Shown here: positions 1-14,130 of the stretch, piece by piece
How positions within the stretch are numbered: the stretch's first letter is position 1
Layout: the number at the start of each line of letters is the position of its first letter
From: Psettodes erumei
Taxonomy: Eukaryota > Chordata > Actinopteri > Pleuronectiformes > Psettodidae
DNA length: 64,000 nucleotides
Direction: 5' to 3'
NCBI GenBank assembly: GCA_016785225.1
Contig: JAFBJZ010000888.1
Span: forward strand, 2,174,501-2,238,500
The notes under the pieces: generated by a model
The model's database searches: none
Seen by the model: the letters and a program-made list of their open reading frames with translations, nothing else
Told to the model about the DNA's origin: nothing
Translations under genes and position numbers: made by a program

Positions 1-296
1 TAGTCCCCAACAAATGCACTGTTTACTGAATATTTATATGAGTAACTTTTGCTCAGGTGAATGTTTTTATGTCCTTGTGACACATTTTTATAGGTTTCTT
101 TCATCAGTATTGTGGGAACAAATGGCTTGGCGCTGACTGCCACAGGCATGGTAAGGAAGGCAGAAAGTATTCATGGAGTTTGCTGAAAATACAGTACATA
201 TGAAAGAATCACAGCCTCATCCTTTCAGAGTACTGTGCTTTTCTTCATTGATTATGTAATCAGTCGTGTGATACAGTGAAAGGAGCGGCTCTTTAC

Positions 297-3200
297 CTAG
301 CAGGTTAATGATGCCGTCGTTGTAGCAGGCATATAACTTGATCAGATCTTTGAAGAGTAGGAGAAAGCAGGCATTTATAACTCCGTTGTTCAGTTCTTGT
401 GCATGCACCTGTGGATCCCAATAAAAGCCAAGAGGCACAAAGTAGTTAGGATGTTGAAGATGAACAGATGGAGCAGAAAGTAGATTTTAAATTGGGAACT
501 TACAAGCAGTATTAAATGAAAAAGACAAAACTGAACAAAATTTCACCCAAGGCAGATAATGTTACAAGTTTGTCCCAATGTAATGTATAAAGTACATGTT
601 AGCGTGTGTAGTCTTAATGGTAACAGTGACTGTGTCACCATTCATTCTGCCACACTAAGGTTGGTTAAACCCCACTGGCATCTTTTTCTTTCACGACTGT
701 GTTGCAAAGTGACTTTGTTCCCTATTAGCGAGTGTCACTCACATCAAAATCGAGAAGTGCGTCAATCTGGCTCTGCAGGGTGGGCATTCCTTTCAACAGC
801 TTCTCTACTGACATGGTTCTCATCACTCCCTCAGCTCTGCGACGAAGGGGGTGGGTGTGTGTGGGGGGGCAGAGAATGAAAGAGATAAAGGATGAGACAA
901 TTAAGATGAAAAATTGTAATCCTGCAAAGAAACAGAATATAAAACCCCCCTTTAATGACTGGGAACAGGCTGGCCTGCATGGTCGACTAACCATTGCAAT
1001 GAATCCAGTGCTGAGACAGAGTCAGACTCATATACTGTCAAAACACATGAATTCCTGTGTCTGCACCTGTCACACACCAACGCGCCTGCTCTCTATTCGG
1101 TAGTCTGCATCTATGTTTTTCAGTGCCAGCTTCTGTAGCCAGAGGGACATTGTGTCTACCTGCTAAACAGAGCTGTCCACTCTGTGGGGATGAGTAATAA
1201 CACACGCTCTATTCATCTCTGCACTCAGTGCACACCAGTGATGCCATGCACTTGGCTCAACGCCGCACTACTAGTCAAAGCCACCGAGTTCATCCCACAC
1301 ACGGACACAACCTCTGTGGGATGTGTGTCATTTTGACGGATGTGGAGGCCAAGTGAGAAGCAGGCATGCTCTAGCCACGTATAAAGGTACATGATTTCTT
1401 TTTTTATAAACAAAAACTCAATAGTAATGCTGAAATGCAGCCAGGCGGTAGCGTGAGAGATGAACGCCAGTACCCTTTCTTGACTCGGCCGAAGTCGAAA
1501 GCCATCTGTCTGTAGGCGAAGGCCTTCTCATTGAGATAGCGGCTGTATCGTCTGATAAACGTGGACATGTCATAGCCTGAGGAAGACACACACAAACACA
1601 TGTAAACACATGCACATTCTTCAGTGACAACTCAGCTCACACAGAAGGTTGAAAGGTCCCATATTGGAGAAAGTCAGATTTCCATGTTTCTTTGTCTTAT
1701 AGAGCAGGTCTATGTGCTATGAAAAAATTGTGGAAGTATCAAAATGCTTATTCCATGAAAACAGCGCACAACCCATATTCATATACTGTGCCATAAAAAG
1801 ATCTACATTGTCCTGAGACTATTGGGAATGTAATCCTTAACACAAACCACACTACTGATAACACAAGTGATGGGCTTTATTATATCACCTGTCTTGGCTT
1901 TTTAAACTGTGCAGACACACCAGTCACCCTTGGAGACAAGATGTCCATGACAACACGCTGAGAACCCAGCGTTTATCACTGTGGGCAACTACATTAATTT
2001 CCATGGAGATGGATTTAATTGAGGGGAGCAGGGGATAGGAGAGCTGGAAGTGAGGATTGGATGGAAGAGAGTTCAGCTTGGTTTTCACATTCACTTGTTC
2101 TGGTGTTGTCTGCTTAAAAACCAGTATAAAACAAAGGTTGTTATTGTTGGAGGGCTCGCTTCGTCACGCACACACACCATGGGAGCCAGTTTTGTCCAGG
2201 AAGTTGCTGAGGTTGAACAAGGTGTTTCTCGATGCCAGGAACTGCAGGAACCTCTGCAGGAGAGGAAGAACGCACAGGGATTAGTTCTCTGTCAGCAACA
2301 CTCCTCGCTAACAGTCTCCTACTGTTTCCAGTCTTTGTGCTAAGCTAGGCTAAGTAGCTGCTGGCGGTAGCATCACATTTGGCGCACAGGCATGACAGTG
2401 ACATCAAACGTCTCAGTAAATTCTCAGCAAGAAAGACAGTAAGCATATTTCACAATATGTCATGTAAAAGCATACCTTTAAACATCACACAGTTGTTAAT
2501 AAATACACTATATCCCAGAACATTATATCGCAGATTAGTATATTTTTTATGATACTTATAAAAAGATGGCTAAACGAGAACATCTCAGGAGCTGTTTTGC
2601 ACTTTCCAAACACTAACGTGAAAAATGTGAAACAGCCTGTGGCAATGAATGAATTCATGTAAGAGGTGTGATTCTATAGTCGTCTTGCTCTTACTTGAGT
2701 TGCGAGAAATCCAACTTTAAAGGCGCAATGCCACAGCCTTCACGAGTGGGAGGGTGTGAATATGAATAAGACACATCCAGAGCACCAGATTATAATAAGG
2801 ATAATGAAAAAAAATTGGGCTCTGCCCCAAGAAAAGGCTTACTCCACGGATACACATGAAAACATGCCACACACACACACACACACACAGAAATACACAC
2901 TGCTTATATGATTAAGTCACTTCACTTACACAAAGCAGAGCAAAATAAAGTGATGGGGTTAGGAATGAAAAATCCTCCCTTGAGAAGCAATGAGCTTCGC
3001 ATTTTGTCTGCTCCTCCAATTTCTTTCTCACTTTCACTCTCTCCCTCTCACGCTCCAAGTCAAGTGAGTACACAATCTAATATCTCCAGGGACACTACGA
3101 TAGCTCTGGCTACCAACAAACACATCTCAGGAGATATGGTACATATTGTCTGTGTGAAACATTACCCTGTCAAACACACTCTCATGGCTCACATGTATAA

Positions 3201-6200
3201 GTATAAGTCTGTCCCCTTGAGCTTTTGTTTCCATGTCTCACAATTATTAGCAAAAACAAGTCTTTATAACATTATCTGCATACAAAATGAGCTTATCAGT
3301 GAAAGGTGTGTGTGACGGGCCACAGCATCCCAGTGTGGCCCATGGCAACACAGGTACACTTGCCCCTTCACCTTGACATCTGCTCTAATGCCTGCAAAGG
3401 CCAATGCTATTATCTCCATATCATTAAATCTCTGCCAGTCGTCTTATCTGCCTGCTGCTCAGTGCATGCTGACATACAGGTAGAAAAATCATCTCGTCAT
3501 TCTCCATCAGTCAGAGTATAGCATGTATCCATTCTTGCTCTCTCTTATTGGATATTTCTGAATACTTTTTCCTCTCTCATGCATTGCCGTATCAATTTCC
3601 CTCCCTCCCCTGTTTGTCAGTGACAGTCCAGTGGCAGCTTGGGTGGACCTTAAACCAGCATCTGTTTATCTTTGGGTTGTCCCTTGCTGCCCATTCAGAG
3701 CCATTGCTTTTCTTCAGCTGTCCTGACATAAATTGGGTCAGGAGGTCAGGACCAGAAAACAGAAGAGCAGTCCCTCTGCTAATTCCATCATGTCTGAATC
3801 TACAAAGCAAAAGTGAAACCTGAATGAAATTTTTTTGGTGTCTGTCATCCACGGCCAACAGAGCAGAGAAAACCCCCAGTTGCCTTTAAATATACACGGA
3901 TGAACAATCAGCTACAGTATACTGTCACTAAATACATTTTATGACCTTTATCTGCACCCAGTTGCTGCGACAAGTGTTAACAGCTTAAAATCTAATCTTC
4001 CCTTTTCACATCTCTCAAAGTAGTTTTTAAAGCTGCAGACATTATTATTTTTACGGATATTATTACGCTGACATGCTCTTCCTGTGCTTTTAGACTCATA
4101 ACATGGCTGAATGAACGAAGATCAAAACTACAGCTTGTACTTACATGCATGAAAAGATAAATTTATGCGTCTACCTCGAGTTTTGTGTGGAAAGTCGAGC
4201 ATCCATGCTCTTGTCCAACACTGCGCTACTTTATATCTGACAGATTACCACTAGAACCAGTCTCCTGCTGTCTCTACTGGGGGCTGCAATCGCATGATAG
4301 TGGTCAGTGGAGTGCCTTCCACAGGGAAAGAGAAATACGCTCTAAATTCCCCTGACTACATTTTCTCAGCCATACAAATCATATTTACTTGGGTTGTATA
4401 CAATATGTGTGTGTGTTATAATCTCACCTCATTGCCATGCACCATGAGGTGGTGTGTGGTGATCAGGGCTTTGAAAACCACCACCCAGCTGGCGTTGCCG
4501 GCCCTCTCCATCAGCGTGTCGGCCATCTGGGGGACGTTCACATTGGTCTCCTGAGTGGCTTGGATCAGGTCTGAGAAGAGCAGGAAGAGCAGGAACAGGA
4601 GGGCAGATGATGGATATTAGCAGGGGAGAGACTCAGCACAGGTACAGACTGTACAAAAAGCCCATTTTAACCACAACACAAAAAGCAGGGAAGAAGCACT
4701 GGAGGAAGACAGATGGGTTATGAATGACAAACGGGAGTGCCATCGAGAAAATGCAATGCAGTGGTGCTGAGCCGAGCTCTGCGGCATTTTGCAACCATGT
4801 GTTCCCTCAAATATGCAACCTGTTTTAAGACTTGTTCTACCGAAGTAAGAGTGTTCAGTCTCGTTTCAGAGGTTGCCACTTGTGTGAAAGAAATTCTCTC
4901 AGCAACAAACCTCATTAGCATTATTAAATACCATTAAATTGGGTGTTGGTCTGAGTCAAAAGTCCAGGGCCATTATTAGTAAACTACAACCGGAGGTTAT
5001 GTGTCAGTGTTAGACTACTTAAATTGTTTTGCACTGTCGGATGTCTGTGTCGATCGAACGCCCATTAGTAAGCAGCAGCCCAATCTGGGTAAGCAAGAGG
5101 AGCTAGTTTTTTTTTTTTTTTAAATCAACAGAGTTGCCTCTGGAAGCCGCCATGTTCCAGATTAATGAATTATATTTAGATGAGTAATTGACATTGTGCC
5201 ATCATTTCCTGGTATGAGTGACATTTGTTGCAGCTTTATTCCTTCATGCAGCCAGTCAGAGAGAGATAGACAGAAATTGAAAGAGAGGACACGATTGCAA
5301 TGAGAATCAGACTTCAACCCTAAAGATACAAGTCAACCATGCAGAGTGCATGCACCAAGCTGCTGACAGAGAGGGCTCCTGGTTAACATACTGGTTCAGT
5401 GTCATTTGTCTGGTAATTCTACAATAATGACTACAAAAGGATTTTTTTATTGCTTATGTAACAGTCCATTGCATCACCTATCAGATATGAGAGCTGGCTG
5501 TCCTCCATGCCAAACCTCAGGGCGCGTCTTCAGAGACAACATATGGAATAAGATAAGTGCATGCAGGGTGATGGACAGAGGAGGAAAGAAAACATGGCCG
5601 GTGTCATTTTAAAAGCCTTGATTCAGCAGAGCAGGGCGGCCTCATATTGAGTTCTGTGATTCATTAGTAGTGTCATATCCATGTCTGCACATTTACTGCC
5701 AGCAGACGGGGGGGCAGCTGAGAGGTGTCGATTGAATTTTCCTTCCTGCCTTAAAATCGACTTGAATGCCAGTACACCTCACAAATGGAGCAATATGTCA
5801 CTTGCACACAAAGTAATGACTGATGGGAAGTTTGGGAACTAAAGAAATTTTGCTTTAAGAACCCGAACAAATTGAACGAGTCTCACACTGCTGACAATGT
5901 CCTAAAGCGTTACAGACTGTATTTGAAGGATATAAAGTATGATAAAGCTTGCTAAGTGACATCATGTCTCATTAATCTATATAAAACCTGAAGTGAAAAA
6001 ACACAAATTTTCACTTTTACACGTATGTACCAGACCACAATATTTCTGAGCTGTGTTTTGTCTATGTCTTTGAGTCTGGTTGTCATCATGAGGCAACCAG
6101 TAAAGAATATAGTTCCCAAGAAATATAAGGTTTGCTCCTTTCTGAGTAATATTTACTGATAACTAAAAATCCCAGCTGTTTTACAAAAGTCTTTCCTGAG

Positions 6201-9200
6201 TCATTTTTTGGCAGAGCGCCACAGCACAGCACAGGGAAGTCAGAGAATGTTGGGAGGCTCATGCATTGTTGGTTCTTTGGTCTTTTCGTGGCCTTTGTCG
6301 ACAGTAAGAAAAATATACATTACACTAGCCTTATCTTCTAAAATCTGAAATATCTTTCAGCAGATTACAACCAGTGCTACAAATTTGACATGAATTTCAC
6401 ACAACAGAGCTCCAGATACACCAAAAGATCTTTTTCCATTGTCTGTTTTTCCCATGACAAATATATTATATTTTCTAACTGGTATAAAAGCCTGATATAG
6501 CTGTTTTTTCCCTGATTAATAAAGTCAAATGCCCTGCGGTAAATGAATGATGGATGAATAATGATGCAAAACTGCATTCAAGGGCACTTTGCTTCGACAG
6601 TCATGCTACTAGTGCGCTGGCCCATTTGTGTCCTCTTTCATGCGTTCATCATGTAGTAATGATTGCTGTGCATGTCCTCCTCAGTGGTAAGGCGGTGGAC
6701 ACGAATATACACAAACTTAAACACACACGTAGTACACACACACAGAATGTGAAGGATAATCCCTACAGGGCTGATGAGTCAGCAGCCTGCATCATCCTAC
6801 GCTTTTCATCTCTCCATCTCTATCTGTCGGTCAGCCTGTCTCACTCTCTGCCTGTCTCTCTCTGTTTTAAACACTGCGAGGGTCTGTACATAGCAAAGAC
6901 GTGTGTTCGCTCAAATCGTACCAATTAAAACCCCACGGTTTCTGTTGTACTTCTACATGCGGCAGAGCAGAATCCAAATTCTACAGAAAGAGAGCGAAAG
7001 AGAACCATTCAGAGTCCCAGAGCTGATTGAGATGCTGAACAACAACTCAGCAGGAACACCTGACTCCCCCCCCCCACACACACACACACACTTCATTCTC
7101 ATTTATTCATATTCGTGAGTGTAAAAAGTCTCGGAGAGCGAGAGTGTAAGGCAGGCCCATGAAAAGTGTTGGCACACAGAGCATCACGCTCGCTAACAAA
7201 TTAATTGCATGTTTGCATCCACGTTTCATTCAGTGTATTGCAGTAGACATTCTAACAGTATGAGTCGAGCCCCTCCAAAAAACCTTGGGCCCCACAACTC
7301 CCACAATGCAACTCGGCAGTCTAACACCCACTCTGTCTGGTAAATGCCCACATTTTTACATCCACATGCCCCCAGTGTTCTCTTGACATAAAAATATTTA
7401 TTTTATACATTTCATTAGAATTTGAGCTGCGAGAAAAACCAAGAGCCACCACTACTCCAGAAAAAAAAAAATGAGATTGTTTTGTGGACCGGTTGATCTA
7501 CCTACAGCTACACCAGTCTGACATGCGTGACCAGAGTGTTTGGACAATGATCTTATCTACAGTGATATACAGATATCTTAAGTGATCCAAATAGCAGTGT
7601 TTATAAGCTGTAATACTACTAAATCTATTCTGCTTCCAACAACATCTTAGCAGGCAAAAATGAGATAATCGCACTGTGTTCCTAGTACAACATTCCTCTT
7701 CCCCATGGACAGCATGTCCTTCATTTAAAGCCTGGGGGACTTTTAACTACCACACAAGGTTACTGATGGCATGACAAACCCTACATAGACTGTACTATAT
7801 TCTCCTATATTACATATACGCACTCTTAAGGAGCGGTACACACATGCACATTCATCTGCATCTGCTTTATTTCACTGCCACAGCACCTGAGCCATCACTG
7901 TGCAGCATAGCAAAAAGGAGAACCATTTCTGCAATGCGTTCACATCCACTTTGTGCTCATCTAAATGAAAATAAGAGGGGTGGGGAATGTGTGTGTGTGT
8001 GTGTGTGGGGGGGGGGGGGCAGGACACGACACGACAGAAAAAGACACCTGTCTGAATGTGATTAGCTCACATACACAGGAATATATGCAGGCTAAAAGCA
8101 TGAGGGGCACGTTTACACAAACAAGACCTATCAAATCAAAAGAGAAATTTATGTACAGCTTGCAACCCAGCCAGGAAGGCTGAAATCAGTAGACTTTTAT
8201 AAAACCATCACTGGGAAGAAAAATGTTTTTAATGCAAAACAGATCAGACAGATGCTATGATGAATGTTTAAACTTGAAGACTGGAATTAAAGTTCCTCAC
8301 ACACACACATGCACAACTGGTGGTTAAAATTCATCAGAAGACATGGCTGCCAGCATCTGGTGGGCCTGATATTTTTAATGGCACTCTCTGGTTCATAGCC
8401 ACAACTTATCACTGGACCATGATAAGCTTCAGGCATTCATTCTAAGCATTGTAGCTTGTTGCTGAGTTTTAGGTTTAAAGATTTCTCTGAAGAAGCCTCT
8501 CATCCAAGTTTCTTCAGTTCTAAAACTGTTGGTGGGGAGTACTGGAATTTATACACTGTGGGTGTGGAAAGTGGTTTGGGGAAAAACAACAGTTCCACAG
8601 GTCACCCCCATTGAGTGAGTCGTTGGGTAAGTGGATCACCTGGCTAAGTATTGACAGTCATGAGAGTGTTAATGTGGGTCGTTAACCGCCTCATCACAGT
8701 GGTTTCGGTTTGTGCGGTGGTTGTTTGGTCTCCCCAATGTACAGGTCCGTGCACGTTTCACCACACTGAACGGCATACACTACATACATACTACAGCCAG
8801 GCAACCTTGACAATGACCTGGATGACTGAGAATCGACATAGATAAGCATGGATCAGCTGTTCCAGACACTCAAATCAGCTCATCTGGCACCAACAAGCTG
8901 GCCACAGAGTCAAAGTCAATGAGATCCTATTTTTTCCCTCATTCTGATGTTTGATGTTTGTTAACTAAAGCTCCTGGCCTGTACCTGCATGTTTTTATGC
9001 ACTGCACTGCTGTCACATGATTGGCTGATTGGTTAATTGCATGCAAGTTTGCAGGTGTTCCTAATTGACTGACTGGTTAGTATAAGTACACCACACCACG
9101 GAGGTCCCTTGTTTCTTTACTTGGAAGTAGGTAGTATAAATCAATCCCACAATGCACCAGCTCAATGACCGTTTTTCTACAACAGCTAAAAATTGAATGC

Positions 9201-12200
9201 ACCTTTGACCCCTATTTCATTTGATTTGATATTTAGCCCTTTCAGAAAAGTGTTTGCCTGAAAATATAGATGTCTGACTCATACTTTTACGCTACTCTCA
9301 TGAATGGAGTCGTGTGTGCTCTATTGACCGACACAGTGTCAGATTACTGTCATTGAATCCCATACCAGGATGCCCTGCAGCGCCTGCCACACCCAACACA
9401 TACCTACCAGGACTCCAGTTTCACACACCAACGTTTAACGCATCAATAAATGTAACTGATATCGAAGCCCCAATGTCTGGGAGTACAACTGACAGCAAAC
9501 TGCAGAGTGTGCATGCAAAGACAAGGACACACTCAAGCATATATGCAAGTCTGCACGACACATGCAAAATCCTCCTCATAATTTTCATAGAGAGATTCTG
9601 ACAAAAGTAACAACAAGTAACACTGGGGATATGCCAAGGTGGTTTCCTAGGCAACAGGCTCTCATACTTGCAGTGGCATCAAGGATCCAGTAAAATTCCT
9701 TTAAAATCATCCTCACAGGTGCAAACTCCCACAGCAGAAGACTGATGGGGTTCACCGAGGCAAAGCCAGATCTGAGTCATACCAGGCTGCTGAAAAATCC
9801 AACGCTGAATTCATAAGCATACCCTTCATATCACCTCTGTGCTGAACATTTATTCTATTTTTCTATACTGAAAATATTTCATTCACTCTCATACTTCATG
9901 TAGATCTATATTGTTGAATGGGTGACCAAACACGAGGGCTGGTGTATTCATACAATACACTCAATACACACAATACATCAAGCACTTCATCTGTGTGAGG
10001 GTGCAGAGTGTGATACAAGCCATGCTGCATGAGTTGTCTTGTTGAGCTACACATGAATGGGCCATGAAAGTCCGGAATTTATTTATAGCTCCTCTCACCC
10101 TCAAGCAACAAACAAGGAGGGAGGGGGGGAAATACCCAGAATGCACTGTGCCCCAGCGTAGCAAAGCATCGATGTGGTGTGGCAGCCAAACAAAGAGGAA
10201 GCCATTGGGATCCAGACACCGTGGAAGCTGGAAGTGACATGCGAGGAAAAAGCTGGCAGTCCGCACAATGGTACCGCTGCTGCTGGTGGACACAGATAGC
10301 AGCGCTGTCTTCATGTGGACACTTTGCCTTTCAGTGACATTTAACTCAGTTGTTGGTGGAGATGTGGTTTGTTTGCTGTGGTGGAGCTCATGGGCCGAAA
10401 ATCCCATCTGTGCATATTGTATACATACAAAAATTCAAATACTGCACAACACCAACTTTCAGACATTCAAAGCAGTTGGAAACTAGAAAATAGAGGGCTC
10501 ATTGTTTGGAACGGCAAACATAATTGCTATCATAAACCATCTACACACAGATTAACTGTGATGTTTTAATCATTCGGCAACTGAGTAGCAGATAGACTTT
10601 TGTTCATCAGTCTAGTGTTCTAAACGTGTGTCCTCTACCATCATTCAACAAAAACACCCAAAACAGATATTTGATAAATCTTTTCTCCTGCTGAACAGAT
10701 CTGTTTTTTCCTACTGTGCTCGCCCATCAATCTTTCCAAATTACTCTAATCGTCCTTTCTCATGCCCACAGCTCCCATGTCCCCTAACTACTGATTCTCT
10801 CCAAGATAAAAAATATGCTCATGACAGAACTTATGTATCATCTTTCTGGGCATCATCAGTTTTACATCTCTTCCTGTGTACAATAATTTTGTCCTAACTA
10901 GCTCCCATAGTCCCGGATTTGCTGTTCACCTCCCATGAGGCTTCGTGCTCATTTTTTTTGCCTTCTCTGTTCTGAACAGAAAATCCCTGGCTGGCGGTTT
11001 GTTTTTTCCTTTAGGTTCAAAGTCTGCTCCAAGGTAGGAGACAGATATCTACTTTGTATGCTGAACCAAACAATGCAGCCAAGATTCTTTTTAAAGATTG
11101 GTGACTTTTTTTCTGAAATGGAAAAATCTGCATCTGTGTGGGTGCTACATTCAGCCTTCTTCAGCCTTGCTCCACAGCTTCAAGGTGGGAAATAAAGGTG
11201 GGAAAGAATTGATTGATATGCAACTATGAAAATCAACATGATACTACTGATGATTGTTCCTCAGTACTGGATTTGTCCATGTGTGGTATACGACAACGGT
11301 CATTTCCCACTCAATGTAACAAACCCATTAAAAGGCAAATTAGAGCTGGCACTTTGCTTAACATCCCAGCCCAATTTGGGCCAGCTCCGCCCAATAGAGA
11401 CCTGATCAACTTTGATTGAAAGCATATAAAAGCAGGCTGCCAGCATGTAGGATCTCACAGTGTGATTTGAATCAACTCCTGGAAGCAGTGGCTGTGCGAT
11501 ATGACCGAACCTCGTATCCCATTGCAGGGAGAAAAAAAAGATTCGAAAAAAATTCAATGAGTAAATCTGCCACATTGTCACTGTAAAACTTGTAAGAAGA
11601 AGGGCTGTTCATATTGTGAATGGTAACTTTCTGAATTCAATAATGACTCATCACTGAATGAAGAATGAAGGAAATGATTTTAAGAGCACCATGGGTGTTG
11701 CATAACTTTCAAGACTAATCCAGACTTCCCACAGGGTCCCTTGTATCTGGTGATTCAGTCAGTGGGAGGACACTTTTTTTGGGACACTTTCTTTCTTATT
11801 ATTGCAAAGTAAGGTCCTCAGGCAGAACTCAGCAGTCCAATAGTAATAAAACAGCAGGAAACCAGAGCACGCCTGCATTATTAATATGCAGCCTGAGTAC
11901 AGACCTAGCCCTTCAATGCATGAACTGCTTAAGCAGCCGCTGCTGTTTACCTGCATCCTATTCTAGGTAAAGCAAGCCTCTGCCTTTACATTTTGCCAAT
12001 TTAAGCGCACAAGATTGCCCTGCAGATACAACTGCATTGTAATATTTTTATATGTTTATATCCTCACACTACAAGGCGCAAGGGCATCACGACCTCCAGA
12101 AATCATCCGAAAGAGGACAGGGAGGCACGGGGAGAGGAGGGAGGTACGGGAGACGCAAATCAATTTGAATCAGCTGCTCACATGTAGAGCAGATAATGGT

Positions 12201-14087
12201 CTGATAGCGGCTATATGGAGGATCCTGGTCCCTGGTCATTAATCTGAACACACACTGTTAGAGGGACAGTCCACCTCCCACACAGTGTTTGACATTAGAG
12301 AGGCAGTCTGGAGCTTTCAAGGATACCCACTGTGAGCTCAGCACTGCAGTACATGCTGAGCCCTCTTACCAGCCTCCTTCTCCATTCCTCTGTTCACTGC
12401 AACTCACCATTAGGCAACCACTGCACTGAATCAGTTTAAAGGAGAGAGGAAGTAAGACAAGCAGAGTGGGGGTAATGGTGTAAAGATGTAGTGAGGGAGT
12501 CAAGATACACGAGGACCAATTGAAGACCAGAGAGGGGGAGGGATGAAAATTATCCTGTCTTTCTTGCATGCATAATGACACTGATACAAGGAATGTGACC
12601 GATTTGCCTATATATATATATATTATATTATATTATTAATATCCAGCACTGGCTTTAAAGTGGTTTATGCCCTGCCTGTTGAACAAATTTTCTTTCTATT
12701 GTCAGCCATGTTTCAGCTCCCTCTCTGGTACATATTGGTATGCCACAGGGATCACTTTTGGGACCAATTTTATTGTCATTGTATATACTGTACTCCCCCT
12801 AAGCCATTTTGTTTCTGGACATGGCAATGCCTTTATGCTGATGCTACACAGCTATACAATGTGTGTGAGTAAAGTCTGAATCCTCACTACTTTAGACACC
12901 TTAAAATACTCTAATAGCCATTAAAAAGTGTATGTCTTCACTACATACAGAGACGTGTATGTACAGATATATCAGACCCATCCCGTGTTTGTATGTAATG
13001 CCCTTCACACTTTCATTACCTTAAAAGCAACATTGATTTCTGACCATTTTCATGAAGATGTGGAACTGTTACCTATGAAAACATTATAAACCAGTCCTAA
13101 TGCCTTGGATTGTTACTGTGAAGCAGCATAAAAAAATAACGAGCGGCTGCAGCCAGCAGTTTCAGTGAAGACAGGAACTGACAATGTCGGGTCAGCAAGT
13201 GGAGGTGCTTATAAAGTGTTACTTTGTGCCAGCTGTACTGACATTTTTCAGGCGTGCCACACCTCGGCTACTCCTGAGAAGACTCTATTTCAACTTCAGT
13301 ATTTTGCTCATGCTTGGAGTGAGGGCGTGCTGTCTAAATACAGCTCAAGCGTTCCTTGCATAGTCCACGGAAATGACAGCCCCATCAGACTGTTACTGTT
13401 GCTGGGAAACAAAGTCCTTTGTACACATCTGGCGGAAGCAAAAACAATCTTACGCAAACTGGTGACAAGAGAGGCTGAGAACCTCAATACTTCTAACCTG
13501 GCAAATTTGCTAATAAGTGATGGTTTGATAATTCATATTTCTGATGTTAACATTAACTCCAAAGCCAGATATTGTGTTTGACTATTTAGCTATGTTATTG
13601 TTTCCAGAATTAAAGGTCTTCAAAATTTTTGGGATATATGCTTAGTTTAATAAAAAGACTGATACCACTCTCATATCTGTCTGGTTAATATAAAGCTAAA
13701 ACCAGGAGACAATTAGCTTAGCTTAATGTCAAGAGTGATGATAGCAGGGGGACAAGTCCAGCATATTCTTTAAAAGGAAGGTTAAGCTAATTCTTTGTGT
13801 AAGAATCTACCATAAAATACAGATAAATCTTAGCAGATACTTAAAATGAAATGGCTTTGATTTCAATGAGAGGTACAACATTTGAATGGTTTTACTTGTA
13901 AGCAAATGCAAAAGACTTTAAAGACTCTGACAGCCCCCACACCTCTATTTCAAGACCGTCTGCCTCTCAAACGTGGTAGCACATCGATGGTGACTCATGT
14001 TGTGGTAACAGCACCATAGCAGCCAAAGGGTACGCAGCACGCTGTTGATGTTTCTCACCGCTTACCCTGCTGCCTTCTCCCCCCTAA

Positions 14088-14130
<43 letters not shown>

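Larger units (their letters stand above)
409..4427 (-). other. snap91 introns 2-5, non-coding
   Basis: Four introns interrupt the ANTH exons: 2254-4427, 1577-2177, 837-1473 and 409-742. They contain a CA repeat at 2868-2889 and a dispersed fish repeat at about 2320-2480. No further gene was seen. Intron 3 (1577-2177) begins GTGTGTGTGTG, an unusual but valid GT donor inside a short GT run. Bases 1-296 belong to the next intron, whose GTAAAG donor is at 291-296. Confidence 0.8.

Noticed and set aside
9961..10407. 148-codon minus-strand open frame
   Set aside because: Composition and sequence look random; no conserved motif or splice support.
13165..13581. 138-codon open frame in snap91 intron 1
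   Set aside because: No recognisable domain, and it lies in repeat-bearing intron. Probably chance, although an eroded element cannot be excluded.
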